From Streptomyces sp. TS71-3 (GTDB lineage: Bacteria; Actinomycetota; Actinomycetes; Streptomycetales; Streptomycetaceae), in assembly GCF_018327685.1 (NCBI RefSeq), contig NZ_BNEL01000003.1:3100001-3164000 (forward strand): 64,000 nt of DNA. The letters are read 5' to 3'. A model generated the notes under the pieces. That model worked only from the letters and a program-made list of their open reading frames with translations, was not told the DNA's origin and ran no database searches. This document shows, piece by piece, positions 54,640-63,885 of the stretch (position 1 is its first letter; the number at the start of each line of letters is the position of its first letter). A program made the translations under genes and the position numbers.

Positions 54640-55989
54640 GTGACCGAGAACGTCACCTCCGCCGCCCGCATCACCGCGGTCGACACCTACGACATCCGCT
54701 TCCCCACGTCCAGGGAGCTCGACGGCTCCGACGCCATGAACCCCGACCCCGACTACTCGGCGGCGTACGTCGTGCTGCGCGCCGACGCCCCGGGCGGTCC
54801 CGAGGGGCATGGCTTCACCTTCACCATCGGGCGTGGCAACGATGTCCAGGTCGCCGCGATCGACTCCCTGAGGGAGCACGTCCTCGGGCGGCCGGTGGCC
54901 GACCTCGCCGCCGACCCCGGCTCGCTGGCCCGCGACCTGACCGGTGACAGCCAGCTCCGCTGGCTGGGCCCCGAGAAGGGCGTGATGCACATGGCGATCG
55001 GCGCCGTCGTCAACGCCGCCTGGGACCTGGCCGCGAAGTCCGCGGGCAAGCCGCTGTGGCAGTTCCTCGCCGACGCCGAGCCCGAGTGGCTGGTGAGCCA
55101 GGTCGACTTCCGCTACCTCACCGACGCCCTCACCCCCGACGATGCGCTCGACCTGCTGCGCCGGGGCCGCGAAGGCGCCGCCGAGCGCGCGGCCCGGCTG
55201 CGCGAGCGCGGCTACCCCGCCTACACCACCTCGCCCGGATGGCTCGGCTACGACGACGAGAAGCTGACGCGGCTCGCCGCGCAGGCCGTCGCCGACGGCT
55301 TCACCCAGATCAAGCTGAAGGTCGGCGCCGACCTGGCCGACGACATCCGCCGCTGCCGCGTGGCGCGCTCCGTCGTCGGCCCGGACATCCGGATGGCCAT
55401 CGACGCCAACCAGCGCTGGAACGTCGACGAGGCCATCGAGTGGACCAGCGCGCTGGCCGAGTTCGCCCCCTACTGGGTGGAGGAGCCCACCAGCCCCGAC
55501 GACATCCTCGGCCACGCCGCGATCCGCCGGGACGTCGCACCGGTCAAGGTCGCCACCGGCGAGCACGTGCAGAACCGCATCGTCTTCAAGCAGCTCCTCC
55601 AGGCCGGGTCCATCGACGTCCTCCAGATAGACGCGGCCCGCGTCGGCGGCGTCAACGAGAACCTCGCCATCCTGCTGCTCGCCGCCAAGTTCGGCGTCCC
55701 CGTCTGCCCGCACGCCGGCGGGGTGGGCCTGTGCGAGCTGGTCCAGCACCTGTCGATGTTCGACTACGTGGCGCTCACCGGCACGACCGAGGACCGTGTG
55801 ATCGAGTACGTCGACCACCTCCACGAGCACTTCGAGGACCCGGTGGTGATCGGCGACGGCCACTACCGGGCCCCGTCCGCACCCGGCTTCTCGGCAACCA
55901 TCCGTCCCGAGTCGATCGCGGAGTACACCTACCCGGACGGCACCTTCTGGGTCGCCGACCTGGCCGAGCGAAAGGATGCAGCGGTATGA
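54640..55989 (+). CDS. L-fuconate dehydratase (enolase superfamily, FucD-like)
   Basis: 449-aa enolase-superfamily enzyme that dehydrates L-fuconate to 2-keto-3-deoxy-L-fuconate. GTG 54640 follows AAAGG. Key features match FucD of Xanthomonas: IKLKVGAD (KxK base), MAIDANQRW (first metal Asp), [10 protein letters not shown] (Glu), ATGEHVQN (Glu), and [12 protein letters not shown] (His of the His-Asp dyad). Length and motif order are those of the L-fuconate branch, distinct from mandelate or galactonate enzymes. It is the marker gene for the pathway. ATGA overlap with the following SDR shows coupling. Confidence 0.9.
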   Translation: MTENVTSAARITAVDTYDIRFPTSRELDGSDAMNPDPDYSAAYVVLRADAPGGPEGHGFTFTIGRGNDVQVAAIDSLREHVLGRPVADLAADPGSLARDLTGDSQLRWLGPEKGVMHMAIGAVVNAAWDLAAKSAGKPLWQFLADAEPEWLVSQVDFRYLTDALTPDDALDLLRRGREGAAERAARLRERGYPAYTTSPGWLGYDDEKLTRLAAQAVADGFTQIKLKVGADLADDIRRCRVARSVVGPDIRMAIDANQRWNVDEAIEWTSALAEFAPYWVEEPTSPDDILGHAAIRRDVAPVKVATGEHVQNRIVFKQLLQAGSIDVLQIDAARVGGVNENLAILLLAAKFGVPVCPHAGGVGLCELVQHLSMFDYVALTGTTEDRVIEYVDHLHEHFEDPVVIGDGHYRAPSAPGFSATIRPESIAEYTYPDGTFWVADLAERKDAAV

Positions 55990-56795
55990 CGGAAACCACG
56001 TCGCCGCACCCGGCGGCCTCTCAGGAGTTCGCGGGACTGAAAGCCCTGGTCACCGGGGGCGCCTCCGGCATCGGACGGGCCACCGCCGAGCTGCTGGCGG
56101 CGCGCGGCGCCCGCGTCGCCGTGCTGGACCTCGACCCCGGCGACCTGGACGGCGGCAGCCGGCCCCTGCTCGGCTACCGTGCGGACGTCACCGACGACGC
56201 CTCGGTGCGCGCCGGGGTCACCGCCGCCACCGCCGCCCTCGGCGGCCTGGACATCCTGGTGAACAACGCCGGCATCGGCGCCCGCGGCACCGTCGAGGAC
56301 AACGACGACGACGAGTGGCGGCGGGTGCTCGACGTCAACGTCCTCGGCATCGTCCGCACCACCCGCGCCGCGCTGCCCCACCTGCGCCGCGGCGCCGAGG
56401 TCGGCCGGAGCGCCGCGATCGTCAACACCTGCTCCATAGCCGGCACCGCGGGGCTGCCGCAGCGCGCCCTGTACAGCGCCAGCAAGGGCGCGGTGTACTC
56501 GCTGACGCTCGCCATGGCCGCGGACCACGTCCGCGAGGGCGTCCGGGTCAACTGCGTCACCCCGGGCACCGTCGACACCCCCTGGGTCGGCAGGCTGCTG
56601 GACGCGGCCGACGACCCGGCCGCCGAGCGTGCCGCGCTGGAGGCCCGGCAGCCCACCGGGCGGCTGGTGAGCGCGGACGAGGTGGCCGCCGCCATCGCCT
56701 ACCTGGCGAGTCCGCTGTCCGGCGCCACCACCGGCACCGCACTCGCCGTGGACGGCGGTATGCAGGGGCTCAGGCTCCGCCCGGCCGGACGGTGA
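55986..56795 (+). CDS. SDR dehydrogenase of the L-fucose pathway (2-keto-3-deoxy-L-fuconate dehydrogenase type)
   Basis: 269-aa NAD-dependent SDR. It has [36 protein letters not shown] with the catalytic Ser, and YSASKGAV. The order after FucD suggests the enzyme that oxidises 2-keto-3-deoxy-L-fuconate, as in Xanthomonas and Herbaspirillum-type pathways. L-fucose dehydrogenase is the alternative, although the neighbouring aldo-keto reductase better fits that step. Start codon ATG overlaps the preceding stop and its own stop overlaps the next GTG. Confidence 0.85.
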   Translation: MTETTSPHPAASQEFAGLKALVTGGASGIGRATAELLAARGARVAVLDLDPGDLDGGSRPLLGYRADVTDDASVRAGVTAATAALGGLDILVNNAGIGARGTVEDNDDDEWRRVLDVNVLGIVRTTRAALPHLRRGAEVGRSAAIVNTCSIAGTAGLPQRALYSASKGAVYSLTLAMAADHVREGVRVNCVTPGTVDTPWVGRLLDAADDPAAERAALEARQPTGRLVSADEVAAAIAYLASPLSGATTGTALAVDGGMQGLRLRPAGR

Positions 56796-57823
56796 GCGCC
56801 GTGCCCAGCATGCCGGCCCGCACCCTCGGCCGCGGCCCGGTCGGCGTGAGCGAGCTGGCGTTCGGCGCCGCGGCCATCGGCAACCTCTACACGCCGGTCA
56901 CCGGCCAGGGCGCGCGTGCCGCGGTCGACGCCGCGTGGGAGGCGGGCATCCGGTACTTCGACACGGCGCCGCACTACGGCATCGGCCTCTCCGAGCGGCG
57001 GCTCGGCGAGGCCCTCGCCGGCCGGCCCCGGGACCGGTACACCCTGTCCACCAAGGTGGGCCGCCTGCTGGAGCCCGCGGACGCCGCCACGGCGGCGGGC
57101 GACGACCTGGCGAACGGTTTCGCGGTGCCCGCCACGCACCGCCGGGTCTGGGACTTCAGCGCCGACGGCGTGCGCCGGTCCCTGGAGGAGAGCCTCACCC
57201 GGCTCGGCACCGACCGGGTGGACGTGGTCTACCTGCACGACCCGGACGACCACGGCGAGCAGGCGTTCCGCGAGGCCTACCCCGCGCTGGAGCGGCTGCG
57301 CTCCGAGGGCGTGGTGGGCGCGATCGGCGCCGGCATGAACCAGACGGACATGCTCACCAGGTTCGTCCGCGACACCGACGTCGACGCGGTGCTCTGCGCG
57401 GGCCGCTACACCCTGCTGGACCAGCGTGCGCTGACCGGGCTGCTGCCCGCCGCCGAGCGCCGCGGCACCTCCGTCGTGGTCGGCGGCGCCTTCAACTCCG
57501 GGCTGCTCGCCGACCCGAAGCCCGGCGCCACCTTCAACTACACCACCGCACCGCACGACCTGCTCGACACCGCCCTGCGGATGAAGGCCCTCGCCGAGCG
57601 GCACGGCACCACGCTGCGGGCCGCGGCCCTGGCCTTCCCGCTCGCCCACCCCGCCGTCGCGTCGGTGCTCGTCGGCACACGCTCCGCGGACGAGGTGGCG
57701 GACTGCGTGCGGCAGTACGCGAGCCCGGTGCCCGCGGACTTCTGGGCGGAACTGCGCGCCGAGCGGCTGCTGCCGCCCGACGTGCCCGTGCCGGGCGCAT
57801 CCGCCGTGGAGAGGACGTCATGA
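56792..57823 (+). CDS. Aldo-keto reductase, L-fucose dehydrogenase type
   Basis: 343-aa AKR. GTG 56792 overlaps the preceding stop (GTGA); an ATG six codons downstream is an alternative. Catalytic tetrad is visible: Asp and Tyr in FDTAPHYGIG, Lys in STKVGR, His in VYLHDPDD. The sequence and context match L-fucose (D-threo-aldose) 1-dehydrogenases that oxidise L-fucose to L-fucono-lactone with NAD(P). It precedes the mutarotase and the lactonase, so the pathway order is sugar to lactone to acid. Confidence 0.85.
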   Translation: MSAVPSMPARTLGRGPVGVSELAFGAAAIGNLYTPVTGQGARAAVDAAWEAGIRYFDTAPHYGIGLSERRLGEALAGRPRDRYTLSTKVGRLLEPADAATAAGDDLANGFAVPATHRRVWDFSADGVRRSLEESLTRLGTDRVDVVYLHDPDDHGEQAFREAYPALERLRSEGVVGAIGAGMNQTDMLTRFVRDTDVDAVLCAGRYTLLDQRALTGLLPAAERRGTSVVVGGAFNSGLLADPKPGATFNYTTAPHDLLDTALRMKALAERHGTTLRAAALAFPLAHPAVASVLVGTRSADEVADCVRQYASPVPADFWAELRAERLLPPDVPVPGASAVERTS

Positions 57824-58134
57824 GGGTCGCACTGCACACGACGGTCCGTGCCGAGAAGGTCCCGGAGTACGAGGCCGCGCACCGCGAGGTCCCCAGGGAG
57901 CTGACGGCCGCGATCCGCGCGGCGGGCGCCACCTCGTGGACCATCTGGCGCAGCGGCACCCACCTCTTCCACCTGCTGGAGTGCGAGGACTACGCCCGGC
58001 TGCTGGCCGAGCTGGAGAACCTGCCGGTGAACGTCGCCTGGCAGGCCCGGATGGCCGAACTCCTCGACACCGCCCACGACTACTCGCCGGACGGCGCCGA
58101 GGCGGGCCTGCCGGTCGTATGGGAGCTGCCATGA
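57820..58134 (+). CDS. L-fucose/L-rhamnose mutarotase (RhaU/FucU-type)
   Basis: 104-aa enzyme. ATG 57820 overlaps the preceding stop. Short length and motifs (HREVPRELTAAIRAAGATSWTIWRSGTHLFHLLECEDY) match the RhaU-type DUF718 family, which interconverts sugar anomers. With the other genes the substrate is L-fucose. It supplies the anomer used by the aldose dehydrogenase. The stop overlaps the amidohydrolase start. Confidence 0.87.
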   Translation: MRVALHTTVRAEKVPEYEAAHREVPRELTAAIRAAGATSWTIWRSGTHLFHLLECEDYARLLAELENLPVNVAWQARMAELLDTAHDYSPDGAEAGLPVVWELP

Positions 58135-59048
58135 CCACACCCTCGGACACTCACGACGGGAACGGCGCGGCCACCGGCGGGAGCCCGCCCCCCGCGCCGG
58201 CGGGGCCGGGGATCGTCGACGCCCACCACCACGTCTGGGACCTGTCGGTGCGCGACCAGGAATGGATCACCGGTCAGGCCATGGCGCCGATCCGGCGGAA
58301 CTTCACGGTGGACGACCTGGCGCCCGAGGCGCGCGCCAAGGGCGTCACGGCCAGCGTGCTGGTGCAGACGGTCTCCGCCGCCGCCGAGACCCCGGACTTC
58401 CTGGCCATCGCGGACGGCAGCGACCTGGTCGCCGGCGTGGTCGGCTGGACCGACCTGACCAGGCCGGACGCCGAGGAGTCGCTGGCGAGGCTGCGCGCCC
58501 TGCCCGGCGGACGCCACCTGGTCGGCATCCGGCACCAGGTGCAGGGCGAGAACGACCCGCAGTGGCTGCAGCGGCCGGACGTGCGCCGCGGACTGGCCGC
58601 GGTCGCCGACGCCGGCCTCGTCTACGACCTGGTGGTGCTGCCGCACCAGCTGCCGGCCTGCGTGCGGGCCGCGGCCGAGCTGCCCCAGCTCACCTTCGTC
58701 CTGGACCACCTCGGCAAGCCGCCCATCGCCGCGGGCACGCTGGAGCCCTGGGCCGCCCAGGTCCGTGCCCTGGCCGCACAGCCGAACACCGTCTGCAAGC
58801 TCTCCGGCATGGTCACCGAGGCCGCCTGGGACTCCTGGACGGCGGCGGACCTGCGGCCGTACGCCGAGACCGTGCTGGACGCCTTCGGGCCCGGCCGGGT
58901 GATGTTCGGCTCCGACTGGCCCGTGTGCAATCTCGCGGCCGACTACGGGCAGGTCGTGGACACCGCGCACCTGCTCGCCGAGGAGCTGTCCGGCGACGAG
59001 CGGGCCCAGGTCTTCTCCGGCACCGCCACCCGCGTCTACGGGCTGTAG
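58131..59048 (+). CDS. Amidohydrolase-family L-fuconolactone hydrolase
   Basis: 305-aa hydrolase. ATG 58131 overlaps the preceding stop. The amidohydrolase-2 fold shows IVDAHHHVWD (HxH-type metal/catalytic site near residue 30), GIRHQVQGEND, FVLDHLGKP, CKLSGMV, and MFGSDWPVC with the catalytic Asp. Proteins of this type open L-fucono- or L-rhamnono-lactone to the acid. It is last in the operon and is followed after 6 bases by a terminator stem. The step that splits the final diketo sugar acid is not encoded here. Confidence 0.87.
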   Translation: MTTPSDTHDGNGAATGGSPPPAPAGPGIVDAHHHVWDLSVRDQEWITGQAMAPIRRNFTVDDLAPEARAKGVTASVLVQTVSAAAETPDFLAIADGSDLVAGVVGWTDLTRPDAEESLARLRALPGGRHLVGIRHQVQGENDPQWLQRPDVRRGLAAVADAGLVYDLVVLPHQLPACVRAAAELPQLTFVLDHLGKPPIAAGTLEPWAAQVRALAAQPNTVCKLSGMVTEAAWDSWTAADLRPYAETVLDAFGPGRVMFGSDWPVCNLAADYGQVVDTAHLLAEELSGDERAQVFSGTATRVYGL

Positions 59049-59054
59049 CGGTAC

Positions 59055-59092
59055 GGGCCGCGGGGTGCCGCCCTCGCGCGCTCCCGCGGCCC
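59055..59092 (+). terminator. Terminator of the L-fucose operon
   Basis: Perfect 10-bp stem GGGCCGCGGG/CCCGCGGCCC (59055-59064 with 59083-59092), 6 bases after the last stop. Confidence 0.75.
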
Positions 59093-59174
59093 GCACGCGC
59101 CGGCCCTCCCGAGCCTCGCGGGCTCGCGGGGCGCCGGCCCGCCGTCGTCCCCTGGCTCGGGGCTCCCGTGCCGC

Positions 59175-60626
59175 TCAGGGCTCCGGAGGCCCGGCCTCCA
59201 GCCGGGTCGGGGGCCAGTACTCGCGGATGTAGGTGCGGTCCCAGCAGGCGCCCGTCGCGCGCAGCTCGGCCGGGGTGGTGAACCGGTAGCGGTAGAGCAG
59301 CGCGCGGACGGCCCCGGGCGGGTCCTCGGCGGGGAAGGGCGAGCGGCGCAGCAGCCGCAGCGTGTCCCGGTCCCCGGTGAGCAGGCGCTCCACCAGCGGG
59401 CCGAACCACGGACGGGCGTAGGCGGGGGAGAGCGCGGCGAACCACATCAGCCAGTCGAGACGCAGATGGTACGGCGCGAACTGGCGCGGCCAGCGCCGGG
59501 GATCGCCCGGCTTGCCCCGGAACTCGTACTCCCGCCACTGCGCGTCCTGCCGCGGCCGCGGATCCTCGGTGCCCTCCAGCACCACCTCCAGGCGGATCCG
59601 GTTGACGCTGCCGAAGGCGCCGTAGGTGTTGACCAGGTGCAGCGGGTCGAACGAGAAGTTCATCAGCTGCCGCCGGGCCAGGAGGTTGCGCGCCGGCCGG
59701 TAGCTCAGGGCCACGAGAGTGGCCGCGACCGTGAGCACCACCACCTCGTACCAGAGCGGCGCGGGCGGCTGGGCGCGGTCGCCGGCGAGCGGGGCGAGGT
59801 CGAGGGCGGCCAGGGCCAGCACGATGGTCACCCAGTTCAGCCAGGCGAAATTGCCCGAGAGCACCAGCCACAGCTGGGTGGCGATCATCAGCGCGGCGGC
59901 GATCGACGCGACCGGCTGGGGAGTGAAGAGCAGGACCGGCACGACGAGCTGCGTGACGTGGTTCGCCGCCACCTCCAGGCGGTGCAGCGGCTTCGGCATG
60001 CGGTGGAAGAACCAGCTCAGCGGGCCCGGCATCGGCTGTGTCTCGTGGTGGTAGTCCAGACAGGTGAGCCGGCGCCAGCAGGCGTCCCCGCGGATCTTGA
60101 TCAGGCCCGCCCCGAACTCCACCCGGAACAGCACCCAGCGCAGCAGGAACAGCACCACGATCGGGGGCCCCACGTGGTCGTTGCCGAGCCAGATGGCCAG
60201 GAACCCCACTTCGAGCAGCAGCGTCTCCCAGCCGAAGCCGTACCAGGTCTGCCCGACGTTCACGATCGACAGGTACAGCGCCCACGGCAGGGCCCACAGC
60301 AGCATCGCCGCCCACAGCGGCACCAGGTCGCCGGCGCCCGCGAGCAGGGCCAGGGCCACGGCGCAGCCCAGCCAGCAGCAGCCCGCGAAGAACCGGTCCG
60401 AGTAGTGGGCGTGGAAGACGCTCGGCGCCCGCCGGAAGGGCACCCGGGCCACGTGATCGGGCACCGGCAGCATGCCGTGTCTGCCGATCAGCGCCCTGAA
60501 CTGCAGGGCTGACGCGAGGAAGGCCACCAGATAGAGGGCGGCCAGGCCCCGCTGTAAGATCAGCCGGCTCATCCAGTAGCCGTCGGCCGTGAACCATTCC
60601 ATGTCACCAGTGTGACGCTGAGTCAT
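59175..60626 (-). CDS. Lipase maturation factor (LMF1)-like membrane protein
   Basis: 483-aa multi-spanning membrane protein. ATG 60626 (MTQRHTGDMEWF) chosen over 60776; an ATG at 60602 is also possible. It has LMF1-family features: WFTADGYWMSRLILQRGLAALYLVAF, the conserved FEFGAGLIKIRGDxxWRxLTCLDYHHETQPMPGPLSW block (RGDACWRRLTCLDYHHETQPMP here), and a soluble C-terminal beta-domain beginning YEFRGKPGDP. In animals LMF1 folds lipases in the ER; the bacterial role is unknown, possibly a membrane-associated carboxylase-like activity. It stands alone, divergent from the phosphatase gene. Confidence 0.9.
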   Translation of the reverse strand: MTQRHTGDMEWFTADGYWMSRLILQRGLAALYLVAFLASALQFRALIGRHGMLPVPDHVARVPFRRAPSVFHAHYSDRFFAGCCWLGCAVALALLAGAGDLVPLWAAMLLWALPWALYLSIVNVGQTWYGFGWETLLLEVGFLAIWLGNDHVGPPIVVLFLLRWVLFRVEFGAGLIKIRGDACWRRLTCLDYHHETQPMPGPLSWFFHRMPKPLHRLEVAANHVTQLVVPVLLFTPQPVASIAAALMIATQLWLVLSGNFAWLNWVTIVLALAALDLAPLAGDRAQPPAPLWYEVVVLTVAATLVALSYRPARNLLARRQLMNFSFDPLHLVNTYGAFGSVNRIRLEVVLEGTEDPRPRQDAQWREYEFRGKPGDPRRWPRQFAPYHLRLDWLMWFAALSPAYARPWFGPLVERLLTGDRDTLRLLRRSPFPAEDPPGAVRALLYRYRFTTPAELRATGACWDRTYIREYWPPTRLEAGPPEP

Positions 60627-60794
60627 GCATGGAGGCTCCCGGAGGGAGGGCGGCGGCACACTGGAGGCGGCGCCTGGTGCGAAAGATATATAGGCTTCAC
60701 AATCGGGGCGGACCGGTAGATATCGGTGGGCCGGCGCGGGAGCGCCGGAACAGCGGGGACGCCGGCAAGTCGGCAACTGGTGGCAAGGTGGTCC
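60627..60794. promoter_or_regulatory. Divergent promoter region with an AT-rich core
   Basis: 168 bases containing AAAGATATATAGG around 60682, an unusual AT-rich run for this DNA and a plausible -10 region. The AAGGTGGT ribosome site of the phosphatase lies at 60784-60791. Confidence 0.5.
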
Positions 60795-62879
60795 ATGATC
60801 GAGCGGGGCGCGAAGGCGCCGTCACTCCCGGGGGACTGGCCCGTCCATCCGGACCCCGTCCTGGCGCTCAACGGCATGGGCAGCTTCGACTGGGACCTCG
60901 ACAGCGGCCGCCTGCACCTGGACGACCAGGGCCACGAGGTACTGGACCTGCGGCCCGGTGAGTACGACGGTGTCGCCCACAGCCTCAGCTCGCGCCTCCC
61001 GCCGAACGAGGCGTCCCGGCTCGACGCGGTCGTCTCGAAGGCGCTGAAGACCGGCGCGGAGAACTACGGCACCTACTTCCGGGTCCGCCGCCACGACGGC
61101 AGCCTGCGCTGGACCCACGCCCAGGGCTACATCCGCCGCGACGAGGCGGGCCGGCCGCGGCGCATCTTCGGCATCGTGCGCGACGCCACCGAGGAACTCG
61201 CCGACAAGACCACCCCGCGGGAGCGGACGCGGGAGGCCGTGTCCGGCGACGAGCGCAGGCGGCGCACGAGCATCGTGCAGCGCGTCACCGCGGCCCTCGC
61301 CCACGCCCGGACCGTCCAGGACGTCATCGACGTACTGGAGGACACCCGCGGCCTGCTGCACACGGGCGCCGCCGGCCTCGTCATGGGCCTCGTGGAGGCC
61401 GGGCGGATCAACCTGGTGTGGCGGGGCCCCGTGGGCGGCGACATGCCGGACGCCACGCTCCTGCGGACCGACAGCCCGTATCCGATGAGCGAGGTGGTGC
61501 GCACGCTCAAGCCCCGGTTCGTCGAGTCGCCGGAGGAGTTCTCCTCCGCCTACCCGCTGCTCTGGCAGCGGTTCGGGCACCTGGGCATCACGGCCGGCGC
61601 CTACCTGCCGCTCATCGCGCAGGCCCGCCCGATCGGCGCACTCGGGCTGCTGTACCACGACAAGTTCGGCTTCTCCCAGGAGGAGCGCGACCTCCTCGTC
61701 GCCCTGAGCAGCAGCATCGGCCAGAGCCTGCAGAGGGCCATGTTCTTCGAGCAGGAGAAGGACCTCGCCGAGAGCCTCCAGCAGGCCATGCTGCCGCGCA
61801 CCATCCCCGAGGTGCCCGGCGCCGAGGTCGCGGTCCGCTACCGCTCGGCAGCCCTCGGCCGGGACATCGGCGGCGACTGGTACGACGTGATACCCCTGCC
61901 CGGCGACCGGGTCGGCGTGGTCATCGGGGACGTGCAGGGCCACGACACCCACGCCGCGGCGGTGATGGGCCAGCTCCGCATCGTGCTGCGCGCCTACGCG
62001 ATGGAGGGGCACTCACCCGCCGCCCTGATGGCCAGGGCCTCCGTCTTCCTGCACGAACTGGACACCGAGCGCTTCGCGACCTGCCTCTACGCCGAGGTGG
62101 ACCTGGCCACCGGGATCGCCCAGCTGGTCCGCGCGGGCCACCTCGACCCGCTGCTGCGGCACGCGGACGGCGCCTGCCGCCGGCTGCCCGTGGAGGGCGG
62201 GCTCCCGCTCGGCCTCTCCGCGGAGTTCGACCAGCTCGCCTACCCCGTCGGCATCATGGAGCTGGACCCCGGCGAGACCCTGCTGCTGTGCACCGACGGC
62301 CTCGTCGAGAAGCCCGGCGGGGACCTGGACGACGGCATGCAGAACCTGACCGCCCTGGTCGACACAGGCCCCGGCGACCTGGCGGGGCTCGCCGACCGGC
62401 TCTGCGTGGCCGCCGACGAGCTGAGCGGCCGCGACGACGTGGCGCTGCTGCTGCTCCGCCGCAGGGGAGTCGACGCCCCGCAGAGCGGCGGCCGGCTCCA
62501 GCAGCACATCGAACCGGGCGACCCCGACGCCTTCCACGAGGCCCGCCACATGATCCGCGCGGCGGTGCACGCCTGGGGCGCCGCCGAGCGCACCGACGAG
62601 ATAGAGCTGGTGGCCGGAGAGCTGATCACCAACTCCCTGACGCACACCGAGGGCCCCGCGATCGTCACGCTCCGTGTGCTGACCGGGCTCGACCGCCGGC
62701 TGCGGGTCGAGGTCGAGGACGGCTCCAGCGCCCTGCCGCGCCGCCGGGACGCCGGCGACATCGGCGTGTCCGGGCGGGGCCTGCTGCTGGTGGACCGGAT
62801 GGCGGACGTATGGGGCGTGGAGTCGCGCGGCAGCGGCAAGTGCGTCTGGGGCGAGTTCGTGGTGCCACGGCGAGAATGA
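60795..62879 (+). CDS. PAS-GAF-PP2C (SpoIIE) phosphatase with HATPase domain
   Basis: 694-aa signalling protein. ATG 60795 follows AAGGTGGT. Approximate domains: PAS (25-135, ending RRIFGIVRDATEEL), GAF (160-300), PP2C/SpoIIE phosphatase (about 325-530; metal Asp at GRDIGGDWYDV, GDVQGHD, TDGL and DDVALLLLRR), and a HATPase_c anti-sigma-type kinase domain (560-690; ELITNSLTH, the N-box, then DIGVSGRGLLLVDRMAD). Such proteins dephosphorylate anti-anti-sigma factors and can phosphorylate them through the kinase domain, controlling sigma-B-type factors in streptomycetes. Its partner is not visible in the window. Confidence 0.93.
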   Translation: MIERGAKAPSLPGDWPVHPDPVLALNGMGSFDWDLDSGRLHLDDQGHEVLDLRPGEYDGVAHSLSSRLPPNEASRLDAVVSKALKTGAENYGTYFRVRRHDGSLRWTHAQGYIRRDEAGRPRRIFGIVRDATEELADKTTPRERTREAVSGDERRRRTSIVQRVTAALAHARTVQDVIDVLEDTRGLLHTGAAGLVMGLVEAGRINLVWRGPVGGDMPDATLLRTDSPYPMSEVVRTLKPRFVESPEEFSSAYPLLWQRFGHLGITAGAYLPLIAQARPIGALGLLYHDKFGFSQEERDLLVALSSSIGQSLQRAMFFEQEKDLAESLQQAMLPRTIPEVPGAEVAVRYRSAALGRDIGGDWYDVIPLPGDRVGVVIGDVQGHDTHAAAVMGQLRIVLRAYAMEGHSPAALMARASVFLHELDTERFATCLYAEVDLATGIAQLVRAGHLDPLLRHADGACRRLPVEGGLPLGLSAEFDQLAYPVGIMELDPGETLLLCTDGLVEKPGGDLDDGMQNLTALVDTGPGDLAGLADRLCVAADELSGRDDVALLLLRRRGVDAPQSGGRLQQHIEPGDPDAFHEARHMIRAAVHAWGAAERTDEIELVAGELITNSLTHTEGPAIVTLRVLTGLDRRLRVEVEDGSSALPRRRDAGDIGVSGRGLLLVDRMADVWGVESRGSGKCVWGEFVVPRRE

Positions 62880-62918
62880 CGGACAGTGATCGGACTCCGG
62901 GGGTGGCACCCTGGATCC

Positions 62919-63833
62919 ATGCCCGAACTCCCCGAGGTGGAAGCGCTCACCGGCTTCCTCGGCGACCACCTGACCGAGCACGAGATCGTGCGGGTGCTGC
63001 CGGTCGCCATCAGCGTGCTGAAGACCTACGAACCGCCCGTGACCGCCCTGGAGGGCCGGAGCGTGATGGCGGTGCGCCGGTACGGAAAGTTCCTCGACCT
63101 GGACGCCGGCGGCCTGCACATGGTCGTCCACCTTGCCCGCGCCGGCTGGCTGCACTGGCGCGACCGGCTGCCCGACGGTCCCGCCCGTCACCCGGCCACC
63201 ACCCCTCATCGACGCGCTGCGCGCGACCTCGCCCTGATGCGTCCCGGCAAGGGCCCCCTGGCCCTGCGGGTCGCGCTGGAGACCGGCGAGGGCTTCGACC
63301 TCACCGAGCAGGGCACCCAGAAGCGCCTGGCCGTGTACGTCGTGCGCGACCCCGCGGAGGTGCCCGGCGTCGCCAGGCTGGGCCCCGACCCGCTCGACGT
63401 GGGCTTCGACGAGGCCCGCCTCGCCGCCCTGCTGGCGGGGGAGCGGCGGCAGATCAAGGGCGCGCTGCGCGACCAGAGCCTGATCGCCGGAATCGGCAAC
63501 GCCTACAGCGACGAGATCCTGCACGCCGCGCGGATGTCGCCGTACAAGCTGGCGGCGCGACTCGGCGCCGACGAGGTGCACGGCCTGTACGAGGCGATGC
63601 GCGGCACGCTCGGCGACGCGGTGGAACGGGCGCGGGGCGTGGCCGCGGGGCGGCTGAAGGCCGAGAAGAAGAGCGGGCTCAGGGTGCACGGCCGGGCCGG
63701 CGAGCCCTGCCCGGTGTGCGGTGACACCGTGCGGGAGGTGTCGTTCAGCGACTCCAGCCTCCAGTACTGCCCCACCTGCCAGACCGACGGGAAGATCCTC
63801 GCCGACCGCCGGATGTCGCGCCTGCTGAAGTAG
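62919..63833 (+). CDS. Fpg/Nei-family DNA glycosylase
   Basis: 304-aa base-excision-repair glycosylase/AP lyase. ATG 62919 starts MPELPEVE, where the Pro-Glu of PELPE is catalytic after Met removal. Motifs: RRYGKFLDLD, VVHLARAGWL, the H2TH region GALRDQSLIAGIGNAYSDEILHAARMSPYK and the C-terminal zinc finger CPVCGDTVREVSFSDSSLQYCPTCQTDG. Length is about 20 residues more than related Streptomyces proteins I know, because of an Arg/Pro-rich insert between LPDGPARH and RPGKGPLAL (near residues 90-110). Zinc finger and helix-two-turn-helix are intact, so it should be active. Confidence 0.92.
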   Translation: MPELPEVEALTGFLGDHLTEHEIVRVLPVAISVLKTYEPPVTALEGRSVMAVRRYGKFLDLDAGGLHMVVHLARAGWLHWRDRLPDGPARHPATTPHRRAARDLALMRPGKGPLALRVALETGEGFDLTEQGTQKRLAVYVVRDPAEVPGVARLGPDPLDVGFDEARLAALLAGERRQIKGALRDQSLIAGIGNAYSDEILHAARMSPYKLAARLGADEVHGLYEAMRGTLGDAVERARGVAAGRLKAEKKSGLRVHGRAGEPCPVCGDTVREVSFSDSSLQYCPTCQTDGKILADRRMSRLLK

Positions 63834-63885
63834 CCCGCTCGCGCCGCCTGCACACCCGTGTCGCGAACCTCTACACTCCAGCCGC

